The notes: generated by a model from the letters alone, not told the origin. A DNA stretch of 5,813 nt from Methylococcaceae bacterium (GCA_947505055.1 CANNLO010000313.1:1-5813), one strand, 5' to 3'; shown: positions 1 through 5,513, counted from the first letter of the stretch. Translations and numbers: made by a program.

Positions 1-1
1 T

Positions 2-379
2 AATCTGCTATTTTTCAGCAAAGGCACACCGACCCAGCATATTTGGTTTTACGAACATCCGTTGCCTTTGGGTGTAAAAGCCTACAACAAAACCAAGCCC
101 ATGAAACTTGAAGAGTTTGCAGTAGAAGCTGATTGGTGGGGCAAAGAATCCGACAACTTCAGCACCCGTGAAGAAAACCAATACGCTTGGAAAATGAGTA
201 TTGATGACATCAAAGCTCGTAACTACAACCTTGATTGCAAGAATCCACATGTGGGCGAGCAAGAGATTCATGACCCAGAAGTGTTGTTGGCACAATACCA
301 AACTATGCAAGCGGATATTGCTGATTTACGAAGCCAGTTGAAGACCATACTTGCGGAAGCCTTGGAGAGACAGGCGTGA
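2..379 (+). CDS. hsdM: Type I restriction-modification methyltransferase subunit HsdM, C-terminal part (5' end outside window)
   Basis: This is the last 125 residues of the N6-adenine DNA methyltransferase subunit, which works with HsdS as an M2S modification enzyme and joins HsdR for restriction. The frame is open from base 2, so the gene enters from the left; the ATG/TTG-like codons inside are not its start. Recognisable family features are the IWFYEHPLPLG block (residues 15-25 of the visible part), the YNKTKPM segment, the REENQYAWK motif and the RNYNLDCKNPH motif close to the C terminus, followed by a short helical tail (QADIADLRSQLKTILAEAL) that normally contacts HsdS. The SAM-binding and NPPY catalytic motifs lie upstream of the window. 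The stop codon overlaps the hsdS start by four bases (GTGA), so the two are translationally coupled. Identification rests on recalled family motifs, not on a search. Confidence 0.93.
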   Translation, partial: NLLFFSKGTPTQHIWFYEHPLPLGVKAYNKTKPMKLEEFAVEADWWGKESDNFSTREENQYAWKMSIDDIKARNYNLDCKNPHVGEQEIHDPEVLLAQYQTMQADIADLRSQLKTILAEALERQA

Positions 380-2166
380 GTGTTGAACAATTAATCACTA
401 CGCATCTGGATATTTGGACGGCGGCGGATACCGAAAAGAAATCAGGCCGTGGTAGAAGTTCAGGCAATGCTGGCAGTGTTTATGGCATTAAGAAACTGCG
501 CGAGCTGATCTTGGAATTGGCTGTGCGTGGCAAGTTGGTGCCGCAAGATGAAAGTGATGAGTCGGCTAGTGAGTTGCTGAAGCGAATAGCGGCTGAAAAG
601 GCTAAGTTGATTGCTGAGGGCAAGATTAAGAAAGATAAATCTTTATTGCCCTCGATTGACGATAATGAAAAGCCTTTTGAACTACCACAAGGTTGGGCTT
701 GCTCTTTTTTGGGTGATGCTGTTGAAATTATTCGGGGTATTACTTTTCCTGGCAGTGAAAAAACTAAGACACCAGAAAAAGGACGAATTGCCTGTTTAAG
801 AACAACAAATGTTCAAGACCAAATTGAATGGGATGATCTTTTATACATACGAGAGCAATTTGTTTCGCGAGAAGACCAAATTTTAATGCCTAGGGATATT
901 GTTATGTCTATGGCTAACAGTCGAGAATTAGTAGGGAAAGTTGCTTTAGTTGGTGAAGAAATTCAACAAAAAACTTCGTTCGGCGGTTTTCTTGGTGTAC
1001 TACGACCCTTTTTGATTGAGCCTCGTTTTATTATGGCTCTTCTAAGAACACCTTATATAAGAAATGACCTTATTGATAGTGCAAGTCAAACTACCAACAT
1101 TGCAAATATATCACTTGCGAAATTAAAACCACTTTTCTTTGCGATCCCACCACTCGCAGAACAACTCCGTATCGTCGCCAAAGTCGATGGACTTATGACA
1201 CTCTGCGACCAATTAGAAAACCAACATAATAACGCCGCCGAAGCCCATGATAAACTCGTCACTCATCTGCTCGGCTCGCTCACACAATCACAAAATGCCG
1301 AAGACTTCAACTCCAACTGGCTACGCATCTCTGAGCATTTCGATACCCTGTTTACAACTGAAGCCAGCATAGACGCACTAAAACAAACCCTGCTGCAACT
1401 CGCCGTCATCGGTAAATTGGTTCCTCAAGATCCCAATGATGAACCCGCCAGTGAATTGCTTAAACGGATACAGGCAGAAAAAGCCAAGTTGATTGCTGAG
1501 GGTAAGATTAAGAAAGATAAACCGCTTGCGCCGATTACTGATGAAGATAAACCGTTTGAATTACCGCAAGGTTGGCAGTGGTTAAGACTTGGATCCGCAC
1601 TCGACATTACAGGTGGCGTAACATTGGGCAGAAAATTAACTGGTACAGACTTAGTTGAATTGCCCTATTTACGAGTAGCAAATGTCCAGCGAGGGCATTT
1701 GAACCTTGATAGCATCAAGACATTAGAAATACGACAATCCGAATTATCACGCTATCAACTATTAAAGGATGATCTGCTCGTGACAGAAGGTGGTGACTGG
1801 GATAAAGTTGGCAGAACAGCCACCTGGAATGCTGAAATTGAATTCTGTCTTCATCAAAATCATATCTTTAGAATGCGTAACTTAATAAAAGGTCTGTCGT
1901 GTGCATGGATTGAAATGTATATGAATTCGATTGCAAAAGCATATTTTCAAGCGGCCTCAAAACAAACTACCAATCTAGCATCTATCAACATGACACAGTT
2001 GAAAAACTGTTTACTTGCGATTCCAGCACTGGAAGAACAACACCGCATCGTCGCCAAAGTCGATGAGCTAATGGCAACCTGCGACCAACTGAAATCCCGC
2101 CTCACCGCAGCCAACCAGTTACAGCAAAAACTAGCTGATGTAATAATTGAACAAGCAGTCAATTAA
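376..2166 (+). CDS. hsdS: Type I restriction-modification specificity subunit HsdS with two target-recognition domains
   Basis: HsdS (596 aa) reads the split DNA target and carries HsdM and HsdR. The order is an N-terminal extension (1-37), a proximal conserved helix (LRELILELAVRGKLVPQ, 41-57), a linker ending KPFELPQGW (99-107), TRD1 (about 108-256), central conserved region (IPPLAEQLRIVAKVDGLM, 257-274, coiled to about 300), a second proximal copy (LKQTLLQLAVIGKLVPQ, 335-351; KPFELPQGW, 392-400), TRD2 (about 401-548) and a distal conserved helix (IPALEEQHRIVAKVDELM, 549-566). TTNIA/TTNLA near the end of each TRD is typical. The GTG start at 376 is supported by GGAG eight bases upstream, by the overlap with the hsdM stop, and by the N-terminal MSVEQLITTH, which I recall from the type IB-like (EcoAI-related) HsdS group. 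Both TRDs are AT-rich compared with the conserved regions, as expected for exchangeable domains. The target sequence cannot be read from the protein. It appears intact. Confidence 0.95.
   Translation: MSVEQLITTHLDIWTAADTEKKSGRGRSSGNAGSVYGIKKLRELILELAVRGKLVPQDESDESASELLKRIAAEKAKLIAEGKIKKDKSLLPSIDDNEKPFELPQGWACSFLGDAVEIIRGITFPGSEKTKTPEKGRIACLRTTNVQDQIEWDDLLYIREQFVSREDQILMPRDIVMSMANSRELVGKVALVGEEIQQKTSFGGFLGVLRPFLIEPRFIMALLRTPYIRNDLIDSASQTTNIANISLAKLKPLFFAIPPLAEQLRIVAKVDGLMTLCDQLENQHNNAAEAHDKLVTHLLGSLTQSQNAEDFNSNWLRISEHFDTLFTTEASIDALKQTLLQLAVIGKLVPQDPNDEPASELLKRIQAEKAKLIAEGKIKKDKPLAPITDEDKPFELPQGWQWLRLGSALDITGGVTLGRKLTGTDLVELPYLRVANVQRGHLNLDSIKTLEIRQSELSRYQLLKDDLLVTEGGDWDKVGRTATWNAEIEFCLHQNHIFRMRNLIKGLSCAWIEMYMNSIAKAYFQAASKQTTNLASINMTQLKNCLLAIPALEEQHRIVAKVDELMATCDQLKSRLTAANQLQQKLADVIIEQAVN
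601..639 (+). repeat. hsdS proximal conserved repeat, copy 1
   Basis: This 39-bp stretch matches 1483-1521 at 37 of 39 positions (differences at two third-codon positions) and encodes AKLIAEGKIKKDK. It lies in the linker before TRD1. The offset to copy 2 is 882 bases, an exact 294 codons, so recombination between the copies would keep the reading frame. Confidence 0.9.
1168..1189 (+). repeat. hsdS distal conserved repeat, copy 1
   Basis: This 22-bp stretch, encoding most of RIVAKVD in the central conserved region, matches 2044-2065 at 21 of 22 positions. The offset is 876 bases, 292 codons, again in frame. Confidence 0.85.
1483..1521 (+). repeat. hsdS proximal conserved repeat, copy 2
   Basis: This is the partner of 601-639, lying before TRD2 and encoding the identical peptide AKLIAEGKIKKDK. 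The high DNA identity, with neighbouring sequence more diverged, suggests recent duplication, gene conversion or selection for recombination here. Confidence 0.9.
2044..2065 (+). repeat. hsdS distal conserved repeat, copy 2
   Basis: This is the partner of 1168-1189, in the C-terminal conserved helix after TRD2. It differs by a single silent base. Confidence 0.85.
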
Positions 2167-2217
2167 AATAGGCATAAAAAATATGGTCGAAACTCTCTGA
2201 TATCTATTATGGAATAA

Positions 2218-3129
2218 ATGAGCATAAAAAAACTATACGTAGTGGGTAATGGCTTCGATTTGTATCATGGCATACCATCAAAATATGAAGATTTTCGAAA
2301 ATATATTGAAAACACCGAACATGGGCTTGCCAAGAAACTTGAGACATATTTTGATTATGAATCTCTTTGGTCTGATTTCGAACAGACACTAGCCAATTTC
2401 AATGGAGAATATTTGATTGATACTACATCTGACTTTCTTGTTTCATATGCCACAGATGATTGGAGTGATGCTTACCACCATGATTACCAATACGAGATCA
2501 ATGAGGTTGTTTTCGCATTATCAAAAACATTGAAGTCAACATTCATTGAATGGATTTTACAACTCAGAATACCCACTGAACAGGATATTAAAAATAAAAA
2601 ACTTAATTTCATTGATATAAATGAAGTCTTTTTAACCTTCAATTACACTGGAACTTTACAGAAGTCATATTTGGTTCCTCATTGCAATGTACTTCATATA
2701 CATGGAAAAGCCGAAAATAGAAATTCCAACATAATGTTAGGCCATGCGTGGAAACCCATCAATAGAAACTCGCTAATGAGTCAAGAAGAACTTGAGTCAA
2801 TGGATACTCGAATTATCGAAGGTAATATATTAATTGACCAATATTTTAAGGATACCTATAAACCAACAAAAGAAATTATTAGTATTAACCGAGTATTTTT
2901 TAGCCGCCTAAACTTAATCGACAAAATTTATGTACTTGGACATAAAATATCGAGCATAGATATGCCATATTTTTATGAATTAGTAAAATCAATAAATAAG
3001 CAAAAGACAATTTGGTATATAAGTTATCTTACCGTCGATGACCTTGAAAACCATAAAAAAGCAATGAAGCTTTTAGGTATCCCCGAAGACTTGATAATTC
3101 ATTCTGATATTCAAGGAATTGCCTCATGA
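2218..3129 (+). CDS. abiH: AbiH-family abortive phage infection protein (probable SIR2-like fold)
   Basis: This 303-aa protein matches the AbiH family, named after a lactococcal plasmid gene that blocks some phages by abortive infection; its biochemical activity is not something I can state as established. Visible family motifs in order are a glycine-rich beta-turn GNGFDLYHGIPSKYEDF (10-26), WSDFEQTL (51-58), TFNYTGTL (140-147), HIHGK (160-164), LGHAW (174-178) and VLGHKISSIDMPYF (239-252). This order resembles SIR2-like NAD-binding proteins (GAG-S, T-NYD, HG, G-S--D), which would make N142 and H162 candidate active-site residues; that is inference. There is no signal peptide or membrane segment, so it is cytoplasmic. 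The ATG at 2218 has a weak GGAA seven bases before it, and the family motif begins at residue 9, so no earlier start is needed. It follows hsdS by 51 bases and probably shares its transcript, though TATTAT at 2205-2210 could give a separate weak promoter. Its length is normal for the family. Confidence 0.88.
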   Translation: MSIKKLYVVGNGFDLYHGIPSKYEDFRKYIENTEHGLAKKLETYFDYESLWSDFEQTLANFNGEYLIDTTSDFLVSYATDDWSDAYHHDYQYEINEVVFALSKTLKSTFIEWILQLRIPTEQDIKNKKLNFIDINEVFLTFNYTGTLQKSYLVPHCNVLHIHGKAENRNSNIMLGHAWKPINRNSLMSQEELESMDTRIIEGNILIDQYFKDTYKPTKEIISINRVFFSRLNLIDKIYVLGHKISSIDMPYFYELVKSINKQKTIWYISYLTVDDLENHKKAMKLLGIPEDLIIHSDIQGIAS

Positions 3130-3140
3130 TAATAAAAGAA

Positions 3141-3698
3141 CTATGACTTATAAACACTGAAAAAATGTTCATAATCAACATCCAAGTTAGCAGGTCTATC
3201 ACCAATATGACGCCAATAATCAACCAATCCGTCGATAGTTTTCATATCGGTATGGCCGCAATCTAACATGATTTTTAGTAGCTCCAAAGTAGGCATTACT
3301 TTAGCATCAAAAATATTCGCGAGCGCTGTCATGTCTTGATCGTCAGTTACTAAGGGAATATTCAGTTCAATAGCATAAGCGATATAAAGTGCATCTACCT
3401 TTGACGGACCAGGCAAGTCAGTTTGTACATAATCCCAAACAAACCCGAAAGTTAAATCGATCTCTTTTATTTGTTTTTTACTTATCGCAGGGAAATACTT
3501 ACGATTCTCTAGATATTCATCTTCTTCAATCCAGTAAAACTTTGTGACTAATCGATTATTAGTCAATTCAGTATTTAGCTCTGGCAGAATATAAAGACAA
3601 TACCCATTGTCACCAAAGGGATTAAATAATAGAGGGCGTATTGTTTTAGCTAATCTTAGATAAGCATTAGTATCAACCAGTATTTTTGATTGAGTCAT
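3141..3698 (-). CDS. PIN-domain nuclease, probable toxin of an XRE-peptidase/PIN pair
   Basis: This 185-aa protein begins with a PIN signature: hydrophobic beta-1 strand then VDTN (D9 with N11), an acidic residue in the second helix region (E40 or E44 in LPELNTEL), KVDALYIAYA with D102, and LVTDDQDM with D119/D120/D122. These are the metal-binding acidic positions of PIN-fold Mg2+/Mn2+-dependent RNases such as VapC. All four positions are filled, so it appears catalytically competent. It is longer than a typical VapC (about 130 aa), with an extra C-terminal segment (about 137-185) of unknown role ending in an aromatic stretch. Its ATG shares one base with the stop of the upstream XRE-peptidase gene (TAATG) and has no Shine-Dalgarno sequence, so translation should depend on termination of that gene. 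The target is unknown; a role as the toxin is inferred from order and coupling. Confidence 0.82.
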   Translation of the reverse strand: MTQSKILVDTNAYLRLAKTIRPLLFNPFGDNGYCLYILPELNTELTNNRLVTKFYWIEEDEYLENRKYFPAISKKQIKEIDLTFGFVWDYVQTDLPGPSKVDALYIAYAIELNIPLVTDDQDMTALANIFDAKVMPTLELLKIMLDCGHTDMKTIDGLVDYWRHIGDRPANLDVDYEHFFSVYKS

Positions 3699-4825
3699 TA
3701 AGTGAGTTCAGAATGCATACTCTGAGCATCCAGTAACGGCATATCTGTCACACTTTGAACTATACCTGCGCCTTTGTTAGTCTGTTTTAGATATAGTCTT
3801 AAGGTATCAAAAAACGGTGTTTGAAAACTGTCTTCTGTTTTTTTAATGTAGTCTCTCGCGTTAAGTTGAGAAACATCACCCAACAGGGTTGAACTCAAGT
3901 TTTTATAGTTTTGATTAAATTTCGTAATCCATCCATAAAGATTAGAGCTAAATTCTAGTGTAGGCAAATCGTTTGCTTCAGCATAACAATTAGCTTGCAT
4001 ATAAATGGTATTAGGTGAGATCAGTTCTTTAACGGCAATGCGTTTTAAACATTCGATTTTTTTGTTGTTAGTGGGCTGTGCCAGAATATCTTGATAGGCT
4101 TGTTTTGCTTTATCCTTTGGAAAAAGTAACGCACCAGCAAAAGCATCAGCAAAATCTTCGGCTTTTTCACCAGTGAGTGACGGCGATAGGCAATGGCCTA
4201 ATTCGTGCGCCATCCAAAACTTAAAGTCATGGATATTGACATCCAGATTAAGATAAACCCATGTTGTTTGAGAATCGGGCAGATAGATGTGTACTGCATT
4301 CTCATGACGGTCTTTATTGCCCCATAAAACAGGCACGATCACCGCTTGAAGTTCACGAAAGCGCCGAATCAAATGCGTAAAATCAATGATATCTTCAGGG
4401 CTTAGATTAATATCATGCCGAACTTTTAGCGCAACCTTTTGTAAATAAGCATAGTCACACTGCGGTTGCTTTAATACCGGTGGCATTTCAAGCGTATCAA
4501 AGGGTAAATAAGGCACTAAGTGTCGAAGGAATCGCCCCATTTCTTGAGCTTTTTCGACGTGATGGTCTTTGGTTTTAGTGCCTTGCCTTTTTCGAAAAGC
4601 AACGATGGGCGCATTAGGTTCGTCTTTAATTACTAGCTCATCTAAGCTTAATTTAAGCAGTTTGCCTAAGTGCAGTAATTTGTTAGGTCGTGGAAAAGAT
4701 TTGTCATTCAGCCATTGAGATACGGCTTCTTTGGAGACATCAAGTGCATCAGCGATTGCCGTTTGAGTTAAGCCGGCTTTTGCCATTGCTTGACTAGCAT
4801 TTTGTGTATTTATTTTTTTTTGCAT
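3698..4825 (-). CDS. XRE helix-turn-helix regulator fused to an ImmA/IrrE-family zinc metallopeptidase
   Basis: The 375-aa protein has two recognisable domains. Residues about 8-66 are an XRE/lambda-Cro type DNA-binding domain (AGLTQTAIADALDVSKEAVSQWLND, with TQTAIADALDVSKEAVSQWL as the helix-turn-helix). Residues about 125-240 are an ImmA/IrrE (COG2856-like) peptidase, with HELGH at 207-211 giving two zinc-binding histidines and the catalytic E208, and a downstream EDFADAFAGALLFP segment (223-236) where E223 or D227 would supply the third ligand. Residues 240-375 are not recognised. Known ImmA and IrrE proteases cleave XRE-type repressors, so the fusion could cut itself or control its partner. 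It is the first gene of a two-gene unit with the PIN nuclease and lies behind a promoter carrying 10-bp-spaced repeats, consistent with autorepression. The ATG at 4825 has no Shine-Dalgarno sequence and the predicted mRNA is leaderless. M14 is a less likely alternative start, because it too has no ribosome binding site and would trim helix 1. Codons 2-5 contain nine consecutive A. Confidence 0.88.
   Translation of the reverse strand: MQKKINTQNASQAMAKAGLTQTAIADALDVSKEAVSQWLNDKSFPRPNKLLHLGKLLKLSLDELVIKDEPNAPIVAFRKRQGTKTKDHHVEKAQEMGRFLRHLVPYLPFDTLEMPPVLKQPQCDYAYLQKVALKVRHDINLSPEDIIDFTHLIRRFRELQAVIVPVLWGNKDRHENAVHIYLPDSQTTWVYLNLDVNIHDFKFWMAHELGHCLSPSLTGEKAEDFADAFAGALLFPKDKAKQAYQDILAQPTNNKKIECLKRIAVKELISPNTIYMQANCYAEANDLPTLEFSSNLYGWITKFNQNYKNLSSTLLGDVSQLNARDYIKKTEDSFQTPFFDTLRLYLKQTNKGAGIVQSVTDMPLLDAQSMHSELT
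4813..4821 (-). repeat. A9 homopolymer tract in codons 2-5 of the XRE-peptidase gene
   Basis: Nine A residues on the coding strand follow ATGC directly. Losing one A puts TAA at codon 5; gaining one gives a stop at codon 11. Either slip would switch the regulator off and, through coupling, probably reduce the PIN gene. Confidence 0.8.
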
Positions 4826-4832
4826 GACGATG

Positions 4833-4860
4833 AGTATAAAGATTCGTCAAGTTTAGTCAA
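4833..4860 (-). promoter_or_regulatory. sigma70-type promoter of the XRE-peptidase/PIN unit, leaderless layout
   Basis: On the minus strand TTGACT (4860-4855, 5 of 6 consensus) is followed after 16 bases by TATACT (4838-4833, 5 of 6 consensus). Seven bases separate the -10 box from the ATG at 4825, which places the likely transcription start on the A of the start codon. Confidence 0.72.
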
Positions 4861-4864
4861 GTTT
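4846..4864 (-). promoter_or_regulatory. Probable operator: two AAACTTGAC direct repeats with a 10-bp period
   Basis: AAACTTGAC occurs at 4864-4856 and again at 4854-4846 on the minus strand, exactly one helical turn apart, covering the -35 box and part of the spacer. A protein bound to both would sit on one face of the DNA and block RNA polymerase. The adjacent XRE domain is the natural candidate binder; this is inferred, not shown. Confidence 0.6.
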
Positions 4865-4887
4865 TATGAGGGGAAATTGATACAGGC

Positions 4888-4995
4888 TTATCTATCTGCA
4901 TTAGAAGCTTTATAGTGTTGGTCGATATTTTTAACTTTTGTAAGGATTTCGAATTGTTTATTAATTAGGAATATTTATAAAAATATATGGTACAT
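4888..4995 (-). pseudogene. Remnant of a VapC-like toxin gene, internally deleted
   Basis: The frame starts with an ATG that overlaps the vapB stop as TGATG, the usual vapB-vapC junction. It reads MYHIFL, then TAA, then continues in the same frame for 29 codons (including NKQFEILTKVKNI) to a TAA at 4888. MYHIFL looks like the first strand of a PIN domain just before the missing DTN motif, and NKQFEIL resembles the NDKHF--L block near the C terminus of some PIN toxins. The most economical reading is a toxin gene from which almost all the middle was deleted. The match is short, so this is a tentative call; it could instead be unrelated AT-rich sequence. Confidence 0.42.
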
Positions 4996-5225
4996 CAAAA
5001 ATTTTCTCTTTTTACATCTTGGCCCTCGCCATTACGTAACTCGTCAGAAAATGGCACATCTTGCCATGTTCCGGCTAAAGCCTTAACGGAATCAGGCCAT
5101 GAAGCGACGGTTTTTTCATCAATAATACGTTTTAACCATTGCTGGGCAGACAGTCCTGCTGTTTTAGCCGCCGTAAAAATTCTGGCTTCGGTTGTTTCGT
5201 CTATTTCTAATATAAGTTGTTTCAT
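4995..5225 (-). CDS. VapB-type antitoxin, apparently orphaned
   Basis: This 76-aa protein begins with a short strand (QLILEID, 3-9), followed by two helices (about 10-24 and 26-38, with AGLSAQQWLKRIIDEK), as in ribbon-helix-helix antitoxins. Next comes the WPDSVKALAGTWQDVP segment (43-58) and a charged tail. I recognise this layout from a widespread group of proteobacterial antitoxins that normally precede a PIN-domain toxin. The N-terminal part would bind the operator as a dimer and the C-terminal part would wrap the toxin. The start at 5225 is well supported by GAGGT five bases upstream. Base and residue patterns show no damage. No toxin gene follows; only a 36-codon remnant sits in its place. 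It could be kept as an anti-addiction factor or be a recent relic. A role for it with the neighbouring PIN protein is possible but unsupported, because that PIN protein has its own coupled partner. Confidence 0.8.
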   Translation of the reverse strand: MKQLILEIDETTEARIFTAAKTAGLSAQQWLKRIIDEKTVASWPDSVKALAGTWQDVPFSDELRNGEGQDVKRENF

Positions 5226-5230
5226 TGTTA

Positions 5231-5234
5231 CCTC
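5231..5234 (-). promoter_or_regulatory. Shine-Dalgarno site of the VapB-type gene
   Basis: GAGG (within TTGAGGTAACAATG on the minus strand) lies five bases before the ATG. It is the clearest ribosome binding site in the minus-strand genes and fixes the start. Confidence 0.75.
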
Positions 5235-5264
5235 AAGGTACTTAATAAACGGCTAAAGCTAAGT

Positions 5265-5274
5265 AATGATCATT
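5265..5274. repeat. Perfect palindrome AATGATCATT upstream of the VapB-type gene
   Basis: This is a 10-bp perfect palindrome centred on TGATCA, 40 bases before the antitoxin start codon, in a position where an autorepressor could bind. A second TGATCA palindrome lies 66 bases further upstream. No clear -35/-10 pair was found beside it. Confidence 0.4.
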
Positions 5275-5330
5275 TTTTTGTTGATTTTAAGCTAAATAAA
5301 CAAGCTACATTAAATTTAAAATACCACATA

Positions 5331-5340
5331 TTTGATCAAA
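5331..5340. repeat. Perfect palindrome TTTGATCAAA
   Basis: This 10-bp perfect palindrome shares the TGATCA core with 5265-5274. Its function is unknown; it could be a second operator half or simple coincidence in AT-rich DNA. Confidence 0.35.
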
Positions 5341-5403
5341 TCCAATAATGGCTTTAAATACGAGTCAAAGACAATTAACTAACGAAACTCATCCTGCCCT
5401 TAT

Positions 5404-5441
5404 AAAACCAAACAGCACCTAAAACTGCGCTGATTGGTTTT
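5404..5441. repeat. Strong inverted repeat: AAAACCAA-A-CAGC / GCTG-A-TTGGTTTT
   Basis: The two 13-base arms pair at 12 positions (8 + 4 with one A-A mismatch between) around a 12-base loop. There is no T-run directly after it on either strand, so it is not a standard intrinsic terminator. Confidence 0.7.
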
Positions 5442-5462
5442 GCACCTTAAATTCATTTTTAC

Positions 5463-5492
5463 CCTTTGTTATAGGGGGCTCAACAACAAAGG
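5463..5492. repeat. Inverted repeat CCTTTGTT / AACAAAGG, alternative to the next hairpin
   Basis: Arms at 5463-5470 and 5485-5492 pair perfectly over 8 bases around a 14-base loop containing a run of five G. The right arm is also the left arm of the 5485-5513 hairpin, so only one can form at a time. Confidence 0.55.
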
Positions 5493-5513
5493 CAGAACTG
5501 CACTGCCCTTGTT
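5485..5513. repeat. Hairpin AACAAAGGCAG / CTGCCCTTGTT
   Basis: Two 11-base arms pair at 10 positions around a 7-base loop (AACTGCA). It is not followed by a T-run. Confidence 0.65.

Noticed and set aside
8..310. Minus-strand open frame of about 100 codons opposite hsdM
   Set aside because: It lies wholly opposite recognised hsdM coding sequence, has no domain resemblance and is explained as an antisense shadow.
376..2166. hsdS as a fusion or duplication artefact because of its repeated halves
   Set aside because: Two TRDs with repeated conserved regions is the normal HsdS architecture, and the frame is intact throughout.
2167..2217. Independent promoter for abiH
   Set aside because: TATTAT has no acceptable -35 box at 16-18 bases, so it is not listed as a feature.
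3141..3698. The PIN protein as the toxin for the orphan VapB-type antitoxin
   Set aside because: It is translationally coupled to the XRE-peptidase gene and is separated from the antitoxin by that gene; the antitoxin has its own toxin remnant directly downstream.
4987..5256. Plus-strand open frame of 89 codons
   Set aside because: It is the complement of the VapB-type gene, which has family motifs and a ribosome binding site; the plus frame has neither.
5226..5340. Defined -35/-10 promoter for the VapB-type gene
   Set aside because: Several AT-rich hexamers fit poorly and with wrong spacing; one must exist but I cannot place it.
5348..5422. Short plus-strand frame starting MALNTSQRQL (24 codons)
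   Set aside because: No Shine-Dalgarno site, no promoter of its own, and it runs into the first hairpin; nothing supports translation.
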